Assembly (NCBI GenBank): GCA_036873755.1
Contig: JAVTVY010019630.1
Span: forward strand, 16,681 to 80,680
Origin: Hanleya hanleyi
Taxonomy: Eukaryota; Mollusca; Polyplacophora; Lepidopleurida; Hanleyidae
Direction of reading: 5' to 3'
DNA: 64,000 nt
The translations under genes were made by a program, and so were the position numbers. The notes below the pieces were generated by a model. The model searched no databases. It was not told the origin of the DNA and saw nothing but the letters and a program-made list of their open reading frames with translations. Positions 13,217 through 25,933 of this stretch are shown here, one piece after another (the stretch's first letter is position 1; every line of letters starts with the position of its first letter).

Positions 13217-13861
13217 ATAAATTATAGATATTGATTAATATTGATCAGTAATTAATTGGCTGATCTAGATTTATCGGTTATAATAGACATCATTATGAAA
13301 TCATTTCACTAACAGCATTGAAGATGGAAAAGAGGGGTACGTACCGTAGGTCACGTTGGAGAGGGGGGGGGGCTATATGCTGGTGGAAGAGATATAAGAG
13401 AATTAAATGTTACAACCTCGCGTTCAGAGACGGGGGGGTGGGCGGGCGGTGTTGTCATATCCCACACCGACCTACCCATGTCACAGGGAGGAAGAGGGCT
13501 GGGGTGGCATCATGGGGATGGATATGAAAGCTATACTGGGGGGGGGGGGTTGTTTTAACATTTAAGGAGAGTGATCACTCTTGCTCTCAAACAATCATTT
13601 TTGTTCTGCTTCAGAGCTTTTCATTATTCTGTTAGAAATGCGATGTCGAGTTATATTGGAGAGAGTAAATCTGGGTTATTGGATTAAAAATTTATTCTTT
13701 CTAATACGAATAACACCAAGTCATGTACTCTTATGCAAAACATGATGCCCCTTTTTTGTTTTTAAAGTTTGATTTAATATTTGTTGAGAAATTGTTGTTG
13801 AATTGTTCAGCCTACATGTATAGGATGTGACTTTAATTTCTCTATCTTCAATGTTTTCCAG

Positions 13862-15941
13862 GGGAATACTACATCTTATGATGAATTTTACTTCTCATTG
13901 GAGATGGAAGGGGAAGTTGCAGACCAGTCTGAAGATGAAACTACAGACTTTGAGGTATCTATCACAGATAAATCAGGGTGCAAAATAGCCCGTTGACTGG
14001 TTGCCCGGGGCAACCTAAATTCTACCCGAATTGCAATGCATTTGGATGTGTTGGTTGCCTGTGCTTGCCGATGGACAACTACAATTTGTTAATCTATCTC
14101 ACACCCTGTAAATACAATTGTCCGTTTAATAGTGTATGTGTTCCATATTCATATAGCTACCTGCCTGAATATTTTCCCCAATAGAACAAGTTTTGGTTTG
14201 TATTTTTTTTGCTTCAAATTTTTATGCTTTTCAAAAGAATTTTGAGAAATCCCATACAGTGAAATACAGCTGTGTGCTTTGCTAAATTCTGTGTCTGGAG
14301 AATTGGAATCAGCATCACATTTTGGAAAATGACGTGTGCTATCAAATCAAATAGGTAATCTGTGATACGAACTGTGTAGTTTAATCACTTCTAATCATTG
14401 TCACTGTTCTTTATTCCTCATCAGCAGGCTGGTGCGATAAATGACCAAGCGAATGATACAACCTTTGAGGGCAATACCCATGAGCCAGATATCCCAAATG
14501 CTGATGAACCTATCCAGGAGGGTTCTGATATCACCAAAGGATAAGCTGTAGTAACGCTGATCGCGTTTATCCTGCGACATCATTTAGCTGGTTCCGCAGT
14601 AGAGGACCTGCTGGATATTTTAAATATTCTTTCACCTGGATCTTTGTCGCCCTCTAAATTTCTTTTAACTAAAGGAATTATGGTACAGGATGAATATTTT
14701 GATGCTCATCTTTTTTGTCCTGTTTGTGATATATACCTGGGAAAATATTCTGAGTGTGAAAACCTGGATAGTTGCCAGTCTTGTAATGTTACCTTGGACC
14801 GTGGGAGATGCTTGAAAGATGGACACTTCTTACTTTACATACCTATTGCCAGTCAGCTGCGAGAACTGTTGAAGAGACACACTCTCATCAAGAAATCTGA
14901 TGTAGTGTGGCAGGATGACCTAGTCGGTGCATTTAGTGGAAGGATGATGAAGAGATATTTTCGTAGGGGAGAGATTACAGATGATGATATAACTTTAACG
15001 TGGAACTGTGATGGAGCCCCTGTATTCCGATCATCAAAGAGGTCTGTCTGGCCATTGCAGGCATGTATCAATGAAATTCCAATAAATTGTAAAGAAAACT
15101 GCCTGTTAATTGGTTTATGGTTCGCGAAACAAAAACCATGGTCACAATGTTACCTGATGCCATTTGTGGATGATCTGAAACACCTTGGCACAGTAGGTAT
15201 GGATTGGATGAATAACACACACGAGTCATGCGACTCGTGCGCTCGACCGATGTTTCGAAACACCACGCAGTTCAATGGACAGTATGGCTGTGACTGGTGC
15301 CTACAAGAAGGCGAGGTCATAGAACGAGGTGATGGCTCTTCACGAATATATCCACTTCTGGCTGATAATGCAGAGAAAAGAAACTTAGTAGATTTCATGA
15401 ATGATGCTTTAGAAAGTAGTGTAACTAATCCAGTAAATGGTGTAAGAGGGGTTAGCCCATTGCGGTTAGCCCATTACCACTTTTCAATATAGTTAGAGGA
15501 TTTGTACCAGACTACCTACATTGTGTTTTGTTAGGGGTTGTTAGAACGTTCACTGGTCTCTGGTTTGATTCTCGTAATCATCAGAAACCTTGGTACTTGG
15601 GTCAAAGTGCATCTGAGATCAGTCATAGACTGACTAATATGAAGCCACCTAGCAGTATATCGAGATTGCCCAGAAGCCTTTCAGAGAGAAAATATTGGAA
15701 AGGATCAGAGTGGAAATCCTTTTTATTGTATTATTCACTGATTGTTCTGCATGGCACATTACCACAGCAGTTTTTTAGTCACTGGTTCCTTCTAGTATTC
15801 TCTATTAATATACTACTACAAGACAGAATTAGTCTAACTGATGTTGACTTGGCTGAATGTGCGCTCAAAAATTTTTTAGAATCTTTTAAAAGTTCTATAA
15901 GACAACATAGTTCTATAGAACTTCCTATGAATGTTCTATAG
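13862..15941 (+). pseudogene. CACTA/EnSpm-like transposase, broken and C-terminally truncated
   Basis: A small acidic exon starts after TTTTCCAG at 13861. A large exon starts after a CATCAG acceptor near 14427 and stays in the transposase frame to 15492. Visible features: a Cys-rich block (FCPVCDIYLG, SCQSCNVTL) and the block NCDGAPVFRSSKRSVWPLQ, typical of TNP2/Transposase_21-type proteins and holding the first likely catalytic Asp. These enzymes cut and paste CACTA elements. Damage: an in-frame TAA at 14542-14544; a 14-nt tandem duplication (15451-15464 repeated from 15465) that shifts the frame; the shifted frame continues at 15528-15941 and runs into the terminal repeats, so the C-terminal third is missing. 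Family assignment rests on recall of the block pattern. Confidence 0.7.
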
Positions 15942-16054
15942 AACACTGCAAAAGTTCTGTAGGACAATGGAGTTCTATAGAGAGTTCTATAGAGTTCTAT
16001 AGAATTATCAAGAGTTCTATAGAAATTCTATAGGACATTTTTTGCAGGGTAGTG
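15886..16054. repeat. Right end of the CACTA element with palindromic subterminal repeats
   Basis: GTTCTATAGAAC and close variants (AGTTCTATAGAG, GTTCTGTAGGAC) recur about ten times between 15891 and 16036. The perfect palindrome is at 15911-15922 and 15933-15944. The block ends TGCAGGGTAGTG at 16054, the reverse complement of a CACTA start. CACTA elements carry short subterminal motif arrays bound by their transposase. The matching left end was not found. Confidence 0.65.
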
Positions 16055-16057
16055 AGA

Positions 16058-16245
16058 AAATGACGTCACTATGACGCCCTCGATGCTTCCCTCTTGATTT
16101 TGGTATTTTTGCTAGAGCTTGATTCAATGGTATAGTGCGGTAGGTGTCAGCTCCCTAGTCTTAGGGATGACAAAAATAAAAATACTTAGGGGACCGGAAT
16201 CATCCCGGTCCCCAGACTGGAGTACACCCCAAATCGCTAAGGCCC
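16058..16245 (+). repeat. TGACGTCA-bearing dispersed repeat, copy 1
   Basis: Starts with TGACGTCACTATGACG at 16061 and continues with the GGTATAGTGxGG and AAAAATAAxxAGGGG blocks seen also at 53393-53606 and 60090-60285. This copy abuts the CACTA element end. Confidence 0.6.
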
Positions 16246-17250
16246 ATAGGGTAAATACACAAGCTATTGCAGTGTATATAATATAGTCATTCTCACTGCA
16301 TCTCTCAAGTTGTATAGACGGTGGTTACAATGGGCATCCCTTTACTATTTCGGTCGGATTCGGGAAACGGTTTGATAGCAGATTTGGAGCTAATGTCTCT
16401 GCAATTCGTCTTCAAACACCAACGGACGATTGCATTTTCCACTCGCGCGGATTACGTGACCTGCGTACTATAAACCTTTTCCTGTCAGTCAATGTTTGCA
16501 TCAAGGTTTGAAGACGGATCAAGGAAACCTATTTGTTACGGCTATCAAACTTTACACGATGAAAATAGGGGAAGAACATTGAGAAAGGGTTGTTTTGTTG
16601 GCGAAGAGAGGCATACGGCCCACACAGTGTGGATTCGGACTGTAATTGATTATAGATAAAGCAAGGCATATGGTAGTGACGAAAGGAACGAAAGCATGAA
16701 CTTTGGCTAATAAAAGGTCGGGTACTAAATCACAGAGCTAACCATAGGGGGTCACTTGTTCGAATCCCGCTCTAGACTCCAGGAATTGTTTGCACTAGAA
16801 TCGGCACTAGAATCGGCGCTATACTAAGATAATGTAATCCCAAAACAACGAAAATACTGTTTAGGATACAACTATTTGTTTATAGAAAGATTGTTGAGCT
16901 GGTTATATATAGCGGGTACTAGTATACGATGCTTTTATTCAAGATTGTCACGTGTACAGTATACACGTAGATCTGTTTTGCAGTTTAGTTTCTAAAAAAG
17001 TTATTCACCTTGCATGTGTGATGCAAATATTCGAAAACATGCCAGAACTATGAATTAGAAATATAGCTATGTAATGCTCTAAAAGTGTTCATCATACTAT
17101 TATTATTATTTTAATATAAATCATGTGATTACGAGACGATAAAACATATTACAATAGTTGTCCGAGTATATATCAAAGAATATTATTTCCGAACGACAAC
17201 ACCGGACAAGTACATGTATTGTATCGGCCAATGCCAAATTTCGGCTTGTC
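16246..17250. other. Intergenic, possible tRNA-like remnant
   Basis: No gene is seen. A B-box-like GTTCGAATCCC at 16768-16778 follows GCTAACCATAGG, which could be a worn tRNA-derived SINE, but no cloverleaf can be drawn. Confidence 0.35.
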
Positions 17251-17259
17251 TGTCAGTAA

Positions 17260-17523
17260 TATATGGGCAGTACTTGTGTCAGTGATATACCGGCAGTACT
17301 TGTGTCAGTGATATACCGGCAGTGCTTGTGTCAGCGATATACCGGCAGTACTTGTGTCCCGGCAGTACTTGTGTCAGTGATATACCGGCAGTACTTGTGT
17401 CAGTAATATACCGGCAGTACTTGTGTCAGTGATATACCGGCAATACGTGTGTCAGTGATATACTGGCAATACTTGTGTCAGCGATATACCGGCAATACTT
17501 ATGTCAGCGATATACCGGCAATG
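17260..17523. repeat. 26-bp minisatellite
   Basis: About ten copies of GGCAGTACTTGTGTCAGTGA plus TATACC, with one shortened unit near 17355. There are no unique spacers, so this is not a CRISPR array. Confidence 0.9.
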
Positions 17524-17653
17524 CTTTTTTTCTCTTTTTATAGGTTATTGTCCTGAACAAGTTGAAAGATACGAACTCGGACATACGATAATACCGTTTG
17601 CGGAATGAAAGACAGTTATAGAAATTGAAGACGCTCCTTCCGTCGAGGATGGG

Positions 17654-17999
17654 ATGATGTATTCGTCGTCAGCTATGATAAAGTCCGAACCTCTCTTTGA
17701 TTGTCCGGAAGGTGTATTACTATCACAGTACGGATTCCGTAATGACGCAGCAATGTGTACAAGGAGAATCTGCTACACCAGACTTGCGTAACGTCATTAA
17801 AGAGCATCAAGATTATCAACAGTCGACAGATGTCCCCGTAAAGCAGGAACCGTCAGACTCTAATTGGAAATATTCTCCGGTCATCGATGCAAGTAGAAGA
17901 TGGACAAATGCCGGTAGTTCATGGGAACCAATCAAGTACAGATGCTGGAAGCGAACTCAAACGGACCGAGTTTTCGAGCGGCACAGGAATGTGCACTAG
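17654..17999 (+). pseudogene. Probable N-terminal exon of a decayed zinc-finger gene
   Basis: The frame from ATG 17657 includes MIKSEPLFDC. A second frame, open to 17999, includes VPVKQEPSD. Both are K-x-E patterns like those in the first exons of the two zinc-finger genes in this window (SUMO-acceptor-like). The two pieces are in different frames, so a frame break is likely. No start in the second frame is convincing. A zinc-finger remnant follows on the same strand at 21349. Linking the two is inference. Confidence 0.35.
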
Positions 18000-18680
18000 A
18001 TTGACGATAGGAAAGGTTAGTCTGAGTCTTCACCGAGTGAGTGAGAACTGTTGACCGATTCTGTCTTGTGTATTACATGCAATACAGTGTAATACTTTTC
18101 ACCAGCTTTTACTTTAGGATCATCAAACTTAATTTTTAGCTCGTTTATCATCTGTGCCGCCCCTCGTTCCATTTAGACCCTGTCCGAAGATTCCTTGTAT
18201 GCATTATTTTCATTCCGAAGTGTCTAAGACACAAGGTCTTTAGCATGGAAAGCTGTTTTTGGTATCTATTTGTTTATTTTGGATATCAAATATATATATA
18301 TATTTTATTGTAAAATAAAATGTGCGCCATTTTTGTATTTATTAGACTTTTATTTTTTATATCGAAAATTGCTTTTGACATGATACCTTTTGATATCAAA
18401 TTTTGATATCAATATCAAAAAAAAAATAAAAGTTTATTTCCGATTTTTTTTACATCCCTGATAAAAAAGGGGAATTTTTTATATCAAGAAAATACTTATT
18501 TATATACATGTAAAGAACTTTTTGATGAAAAATATATTTTTCATATAAAAAATAAACGAGTAATTGCACTAGCAGCTTGCCGTACAGCATAAGTTCGCCG
18601 TTCTGGAAATTATTGGTGTGTTGAAAAATGGATGGCTCATGCTTTCTGAAACCGTTAGTCACAAGCAATACAATGATTGG
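18000..18680. other. Intergenic, AT-rich
   Basis: TATATA and GATATCAAA runs are present; no gene is seen. Confidence 0.5.
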
Positions 18681-19140
18681 AATCTCTTATGATCAACCTG
18701 TAATCGTCTGGGTCGTCTATACGCGGCAAGACTGACGCTGGGGTCGTGCGTATCCATTTTCAGCCTAGTTTCTGGAACTATTAAAGGGAATTCCCCGAAA
18801 TGAACACGTGATGTCAGCCAATCATCTAAACTCTACCGACGTAACCCCAAAGTAACCCGCCATTTTCTAGTCATGTGCTGACCTACTTTTTCAAAATTAC
18901 AGATCTACAAGACCTCTTGGATGATACGGAATTTATTCATATCTGTATCTTTTGTAAGCTGAGACAATATATGATTCAGAAGTACCCCGCTAATGTGAAA
19001 AGCCTGTGATTTATTAGATTTGTCGAGTCTGTTCTCCGCCGGATGAAGACCGAATAGTATACGGTAAATTATCAGATATCGCTCCGCAATAATGGCGACA
19101 CACGATTCGCAAGCCATCTTACGGATGGCGAAGTGTACGC
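18681..19140 (-). repeat. Inverted dispersed copy carrying a MACESC ORF
   Basis: On the minus strand this is collinear with 62090-62545 on the plus strand. Both hold the start of the same ORF (MACESCVxIIAERY, then YRILFGLHPxENR, later FRIIQEV), here a 70-aa ORF at 18905-19117, and both continue into GTCAGTCTTxCCGCGTATAGA. The element type and function are unknown. The ORF could be a first exon copied with a repeat. Confidence 0.6.
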
Positions 19141-21340
19141 AAATGTCTGTATGATCTTACCTTGATATCTAATCCGTGTTGACAAATAACGGTTTTGCGT
19201 ACAGATTACACGCCACAAACAGCGGCGGTTTCTGCAGACCCACTCATTCGTGATGCCTCTTTCGTGGCTTGTGTGTGGTGATCAAACGCTGGCGTAAGGT
19301 TTCCCCTAAATTTTTATGGAAGGAAGTTTCCAAAGCAAATTCGTAATAAAATGGTCTAATATACCCTAGACAGTAATAACTAGCTCACACATTGTTCATC
19401 TAACGCATGCATTTTAAATAAAGTGAGTACTCCATGAAATAGGCCACACTTTTCTGGCGTATGAATACTCGATTCCGAATATTCGCACGCGCGTATTCAT
19501 ATGAGTATTAGGAAAACAGAGTACCTGAAGCGGGATTTAGCATGTCGCGCGATCAAATATTTTAATTTTCTTTCTGATAGACAAACTGATTGGTACTTAT
19601 GTTTATAGTTAATTATAGACTTAGGATCGAAATCATGTTTTGGGGATACATTTGAAGTAGATTACCACACGATGATGGCTTGATTGCATAATCAATGCGG
19701 GGATCTATCAGTAAACCATGCATTCTGTTTTGTTAAATCTCAACTTCCTGTCAAAATATTGTAATATGTATTATATTGAGAAAGGTTTGTCAGATACAGT
19801 AAATAAAGTAATTTGCCTTCTCTCAGAAAAATAATACAAACTTAAACTGGGGGTATAGACCCTCGCTCGTCTCGGTTTAAATTATTTCAAAAGTAGATCC
19901 TGGGGACCGATGGTATCATGTGGAGTTTCACTTTGACGTGAAACAAGATGGTCACCTACTACATGTAGGAATGATAGAGGTCAGACACTCAATCTGCCTT
20001 TATTTATAGAATGTGGACCCGCTCTGATTCTCGAATCCTCGTGCACTTAAATCTTTATAGTTTGTTGCAAACAATGGCTCAATACAAAGGTGAGATGACG
20101 CAGAAATGACTTTCTATATTGTTGGTGACTACTGACGTCTGCAAGTATGAGCCGTCCCGTATTTTCCAAGTAACTGCATGTACTGCGAATGACCTGGTAC
20201 CGTGTCTCGATCCTACGTAGAGGGGAATGTCCGAGTAACTCTCCCTTAAAAATAATGGAGCCGAGGCCTATTGTTTTTAAAGAATGGAGAGTTACGAGCA
20301 CATTCCGCTACTTAAAACACACCCACTCACAAAGGCCATGGTTTTAACACTGGTACTAGTGTAATTGTCCAAGCAGTACATGTGCTACAAGGCTTGAAGT
20401 TGTCGTGACGATGATGTCACGATAATGTGTCATTTAAGACGACATGAAGTTAACACTGTAAATGATGAACTCTCGCTGATTCTGCCAGATGCGCTGGGTC
20501 TTACATGTAGGAAATTGTGCATATGACAGTAACTCGAACTGTTTATGGTTGAAGATCGATAGATTAGTCGTTTCCGACCTGGTGTGATTCGTCCTCGATT
20601 AGTCATGGCTCTCGACACTTATATAAGCCGGTCCACGAAACTGAAGTTTGCTCTTGTGGCTGTTCCAGTTCAGGGATCTCGTGCGAACAATTAAATTGAC
20701 GTCGTGTTACCTGAGGGAGGTAATGGGGGTAACTTAACTGTGTTATGGATGTACATAGCATCATGAGATAGAAATGGTACAAATTGTCATCAGGTTTCGG
20801 CACTTTCATAGAACAACACGGAAGATACGTTTAAACCCATAGACGGTATGAACTCTCAACTTGTAATATGCAAATCACTCATCCCATCACTAAAGTGACC
20901 TGTTTTTCTGCCATGTATATAAACGTTTCACAAGCATACTATCATAGAGGAACACGAATCGTGGGACTCGCTCATATTACACCAATTCTCTCATAGCTTA
21001 TTAATCTTATGTCGTATATATGCGTTATCACAACTTTAGTAAATGTACTGGATAGTGTATTGCGTGTGTTTCTCTTGAAAATGTTACAGGCTCTTAGCTA
21101 CCTTAACTCTCCATTCCGTAGAAAGCAATGTTCGAGCAACTCTCAATTCCTTAAAAATAATGAAGCGTTGGGACAATAGAGTGACGTCACAAGTGTGCTT
21201 TAAGCATAGTAGAGAAACCCCCCACCGGAGCTTATCCATACGTAACTTATGTTTGTCGTTTAACAGATTTGACCTCTGGCTATAATCATCTCATTCAATT
21301 CGCATCTTCACAAATTCAATCAGGTCGTCATAATGGTTTT
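19141..21340. other. Intergenic or intron, no gene recognised
   Basis: Short ORFs only. A diverged direct repeat built on CCTTAAAAATAATG occurs near 20216-20273 and 21117-21180. Confidence 0.45.
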
Positions 21341-21348
21341 TTTTTTTC

Positions 21349-21750
21349 AGGTAGAAGGTGTCAAACGTGAAGACGATGAGATACAGTGTCCTCTTCCAGG
21401 CACGAGCATCCCGAGGCCACCGTTTCCTGTTGCTATTTTTCAACACCAAGGAGAGGGGTTGACCATGAATGCGGATACAGATATGGCTGCCGGGCAATTG
21501 GAGAGTCCACCGCCTGTCAGAAAAAACCGTCTTGGTACACACACATGATCGACGAGACTCGTACAAATAAGAGTACTGGTGAAAACCCGATTAAATGTTC
21601 TCTATGGGATTATACATACAACTGTTAAAACACACTGGCGAAAAGCCTTTAAAGTATTAACTTCGTGATTACAGATCCAACCAGAAAAGAACGCTTGTTA
21701 AGCATATGAGAACACATATCGTTGAAGAGCCTTTTCAGTGTTACATGTAT
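21349..21750 (+). pseudogene. Decayed C2H2 zinc-finger exon
   Basis: After a poly-T tract and CAG acceptor the frame begins VEGVKREDDEIQC and reads to a stop at 21548. Zinc-finger traces then continue in another frame: a TGENPIKCS linker and finger start with a stop in it, and TGEKPLKY followed by a stop, then RSNQKRTLVKHMRTH. The finger with RTLVKHMRTH has lost both zinc-binding Cys (Tyr and Arg in their places). It is clearly a former multi-finger gene. It may be the 3' part of the remnant at 17654. Confidence 0.7.
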
Positions 21751-22895
21751 CTCTGATATTTAAAAAAAGCGTCGGCCTCGTAAGCGCTAGGTACTGTGTT
21801 CGATCTCAGGCCGGGTCATACCAAAGACGTGAAAAATTGAACGTGTTGCTTCCTGGCGCACGCTCAGCATTAAGAGGATAAAAAAAAAAAAAAAAGAGGA
21901 TAAAACAAGGACTGGTTCGCGTGGTGTTAGTATAATGCGACGGAGTGAGGTGTCATGTCTGCTACGGCATGATATTTCATCATGACGAACTCAGAATAAA
22001 TTTGGGGTTCAAAGCCAACATTTTGCAAATGCAACTTTATGGTCTATTATGTAAAAAAGACTTGCACAATACATTTGTATTTTCTCGGAGTGAAGAGGAG
22101 TCGCCAATTCTGGATTTCGGTTGGTTAGTAGAGCCAGGGAGGTTTGATTTTTTTTATGATCGACGTGTGATTCTCCGTCGGAATTATCAGGCTCGTGTTG
22201 GGCAGCTTTGACGATCGATGTGTGGTTCTCCGTCATAATCATCGGACCGTTTTAGGGTGGCAGTTCGGATATTCCGAGAGGTTGTGCGCATCTCAGTCCG
22301 AATTATCGGTCTGTTAGTTCTCGTTAAGTGCTGTGCAAGCGAGTATGTGCTTCAGAATCACGAGCCATCCCAAGTCGCCTTGGGAGGGACCTACTGATAT
22401 TAGAAAAGTATAATACATGAAAACATGCTGGAACATTTCGTATAGATCTGTAACGACTGAACAGGTCATATCCACCTCGTACACAGGCACCATTCTCGAC
22501 TGTGCCACGTGCGTTACTCCAACTTATCGAGATAAAATACCTTCCGGTTGGTGGTGGGAGCTCAATCGCCAAGAGAAGTAACAAACTTAAATGTGGCCGA
22601 CATCTCCAGATAAAAGGCTACCTCATGAATGGCGCAAAGGGATGTTCTGCATAGAAATGTACATTTTGTAAATTTATCATGCCAATTAAACAGATTGTTT
22701 TAACACAAAAAATACCATACATTAAATCTTTCAACACCATTGGGTCTGTAATCGTTCGAATACATGGAGCTTAGTTGGATGATGCGTGACATCTCTTACT
22801 CAATCCGCGGGTGAAATCCAGGGATACAGTCAAAAGAGATGGAGGATGCTGATGGAGTGAGTGTATAGGATGATCAGGCCATTTCTCCTTTCATG
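21751..22895. other. Intergenic
   Basis: Contains an A16 tract flanked by a GAGGATAAAA duplication near 21875 and a short direct repeat of GTGTGxTTCTCCGTC (22165 and 22220). No gene is seen. Confidence 0.45.
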
Positions 22896-25880
22896 TCACA
22901 ATTCGATCTGTTTTGTCTCGTTTTTATCGGGCATTCCCACATGAAAAATTTGAGCATTTAAATGATCTTCCTTTTCGTGGATGGTCAAATTCCCTTTCTG
23001 ACTGGTCTTATATGGACACAATAAGCACTTGTATAATGCTATTTCACGTGTGTGCGTCTTTTCATGGCTCCGTAGGTACCTTTTCACGGACGTACAAAAT
23101 GCGCAAAATGAGCATTTGTATGGTTTCTCACCAGAGTGAGATAACATATGACAGGTTAAGCTTTCTTTCGTGTCAGTGCCGTATGGACAATGTAAACATT
23201 TATATGGCTTCCCGTGAGAGTGGATCAGTTGATGGTTCTTAAGATGTCCTTTTCTAGCAGTGGTATATGAACAAAGAGAGCATCTGTATGGCCTTTCATC
23301 AGTGTGGGTTATATAATGACTCTTCAAGCTTCCTTTCACAGCAGTGCTATATGGGCAAAGCGAACATTTGTATGGTTTATCATCAGTGTGACTTGTTTGG
23401 TGACACTTCAACTTCCCTTTCAGTGCGGGGCTGTATGGGTGAAGCGAACATTTGTATGGTTTATCATCAGTGTGAGTTGTTTGGTGACACTTCAGCTTCC
23501 CTTTCAGTGTAGGGCTGTATGAGTAAAGCGAGTGATGATTTGCCCAATGAGTCTTAAGATTTGATTTTACACCAGAGCTATATGGGCAAAGTGAGCATCT
23601 GTATGGTTTCTCACCAGTGTGGGTTATTTGATGACACTTCAGATTCCCTTTACAAGCAGTTCTATATGGGCAAAGCGAGCACTTGTATGGTTTCTCGCCA
23701 GTATGACTCCGTATATGTCTATTCAGAATGGATTTCCCTGCAGCGGCAAAAGAACAGTATGGACATTTATGAGGTCTATGGACAAACTGCTTCTTTACGC
23801 TCAACGAGCATGGATGTTCCGTAGGCGAGGACGTATGTTCGCCATTCACTACTAATTTGCCAGACTCCGTACAGTCTTCGTTTATCCCACCCTCCTGGCG
23901 TGACCCGATGATGGATTTATACATGGTTACAGGATGAGGTCTGTCCCGTGACGTCTCTCCCTCTACATCTTCGAGCACTGAATTTTGCATCATGTCCTGA
24001 AAATATGAATATGTCTTATGATATATTGAATTACAATGGCTGAGGTAACAACTCAGCAAAATGCAAATATCCATTATGGATCCGATTGTGCAGATAATAA
24101 ATGCAAGATTCGACAAATTCGCGACAGTTTGGATGTCCGTAATATGTTGCATTGTAGGGAAGCTACAGTTTTATTTCTGTATCAATACATCAACATTTAA
24201 ATGTTGTATATTATATATGTTTTTTATTTGTACCAAAACATCAACTGTTCAATGTTGTATATTAAACATGTAGTTGCTTATGCACAATAAAATTTTGTCC
24301 GAAATAATGTTAATGAGATGCAAATGTGGACATATATGTATATGAGTCTTCTTCGCTTTGGAGGTGAATATGCACAATTTGTTTTAAAATTGAGCAAGAA
24401 CTCTTACTGAACTAAATTCATTTGGATATGTTATTTCTTGCAATAGATTAAACTTTCCTGTGTTATTTTTCTTTCGGATGAAAGGTGATTTTCCTGAAAC
24501 TTGCTCTCCCCCCCCCCCCCCCGCACATGTAGGCACCGTCGTGATACGACTGAAAACAAATGTTGAAAACGACGTAAAATCTTACTCAATCTCTCAACAT
24601 TGACATGTGCAGTATGGATAATTTCTGACGAAATTTTCTTTTCCAGATAACCAGCTATATGTTTTACTCTACAATACTCAAAAGTGCATCGCAGATAGTC
24701 CTTTAACTGACTGCCTCCCCCCCTCCCCTCATCAACACCACAGAGAATGTATCACGCCTGTTTGACTCAATTGTTTCCCCTATATCCAAGTGCAGTGTAG
24801 TTGAATCAATGCGCATGTTTTGTGTCAAAGTGCATGGTCGAGGAAATTGGAACTCTTCTGCGTGTGGAGATTACTTTAGTCCATACACAGATTTTGGTAG
24901 GGCCAGGATGTCAGTCAGAGATATCACAATGTATGATTCTGTATTACTGTTTCAATTGTGCGGCAAAATGTTCATTTCTCTTTGTTTATAAACTCAATTT
25001 AGCGCACTTGTGGAACAATAATGAACAACGCTACCGAATTTCCTTTTTTATCACTTCCTATATAGTCTGGCCCTACCATTTTGTATGAAGGATCGGTTCA
25101 AATCTCAATTTCTTGATGCTACTGATCAGGATCACAAGCTTAGAACATATGGATTAATAAAGGATGACATGATCTTCTCCTCTTACCTTCAAAATGTACA
25201 ACATATCCGTCATAGGATCGGATAAACTTGGACTAAGCACTCATTTCTTTTGTTAGACCCACCCGATTCCATTTCAAGATATGTGGCGTTTTATATATAC
25301 TCATGTCTCGCTAAACGGAATTCAGTTTCTCAAGTTGAGGCTTAATTTAAAGTGTTACTATTACTGTTTTAGTAATATACTCTTACTTAGTAATGGGTAT
25401 TAGACCTACATGTACCCTATGTGAAATGTTCATTTATTTCGTTGTTTTGGGCTCGGCTCCTAATGTTCGTATAAGTACAATAAAATTCAATCATTCAAAT
25501 TCAATCAATCATGGATCACGTGAGAAGGCTATTTGTCACTTCATATATGAAGAGTTCCACGGTTTCCACCATCTCCAAACTTGAGTATTGTCGGTATATC
25601 ATGCGACTTACAAGTTCAACTGCCTCATCTTTGACTACGTTGAATGTCATATCCGAGTCGGCGAAATCGTTGTAGTCAACTGGTTCTTCCTTTATTCCTC
25701 TTACCGGTCCATTTGTTGTGATTTTGATACAGAGGTCTGGACTGTTCGTCTGGCCTTCTACTTTACAAGTCACATGTTGTAGCACATTTGTCAGCTCCAG
25801 TCCAACTACCGGATCTGTCGCCTCAGCTAGAAGCTCTGTTTTTATTAGAGTCGGTTCCATTTCGTCTCACACTGAATGCG
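22896..25880 (-). CDS. C2H2 zinc-finger protein A, two coding exons, 449 aa
   Basis: Coding exon 1 runs from ATG 25860 to 25612 and ends at a GTAAGT donor. Exon 2 runs from 23996 (after ATTTTCAG) to the stop at 22896, in phase 0. A TACAG acceptor at 25881 suggests a 5'-UTR intron. Exon 1 encodes an acidic N-terminus with K-x-E motifs (LIKTE, GIKEEPVD) that look like SUMO sites. Exon 2 has ten finger units from about residue 159 to 430 in the style YKCSLCPYSTAVKGSLKSH with TGEKPY-like linkers. Eight are canonical. Unit 4 lacks its Cys pair and unit 5 has His for the second Cys (CSLHPY). Units 4 and 5 are close copies. A sequence-specific DNA-binding role in the nucleus is inferred; the target is unknown. 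The intron (23997-25611) holds a C15 run near 24510 and no other gene. Confidence 0.85.
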
Positions 25881-25933
25881 CTGTAGGTATAAAAGAAGAA
25901 AAAAAAACAATAGGAAAAATATTACATATGTAA

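Noticed and set aside
13350..13560. G-rich runs as regulatory quadruplex
   Set aside because: Long mononucleotide G tracts inside transposon intron sequence; nothing further supports a role.
17260..17523. Possible CRISPR-like array
   Set aside because: The 26-bp units follow each other directly without unique spacers, and this is animal DNA.
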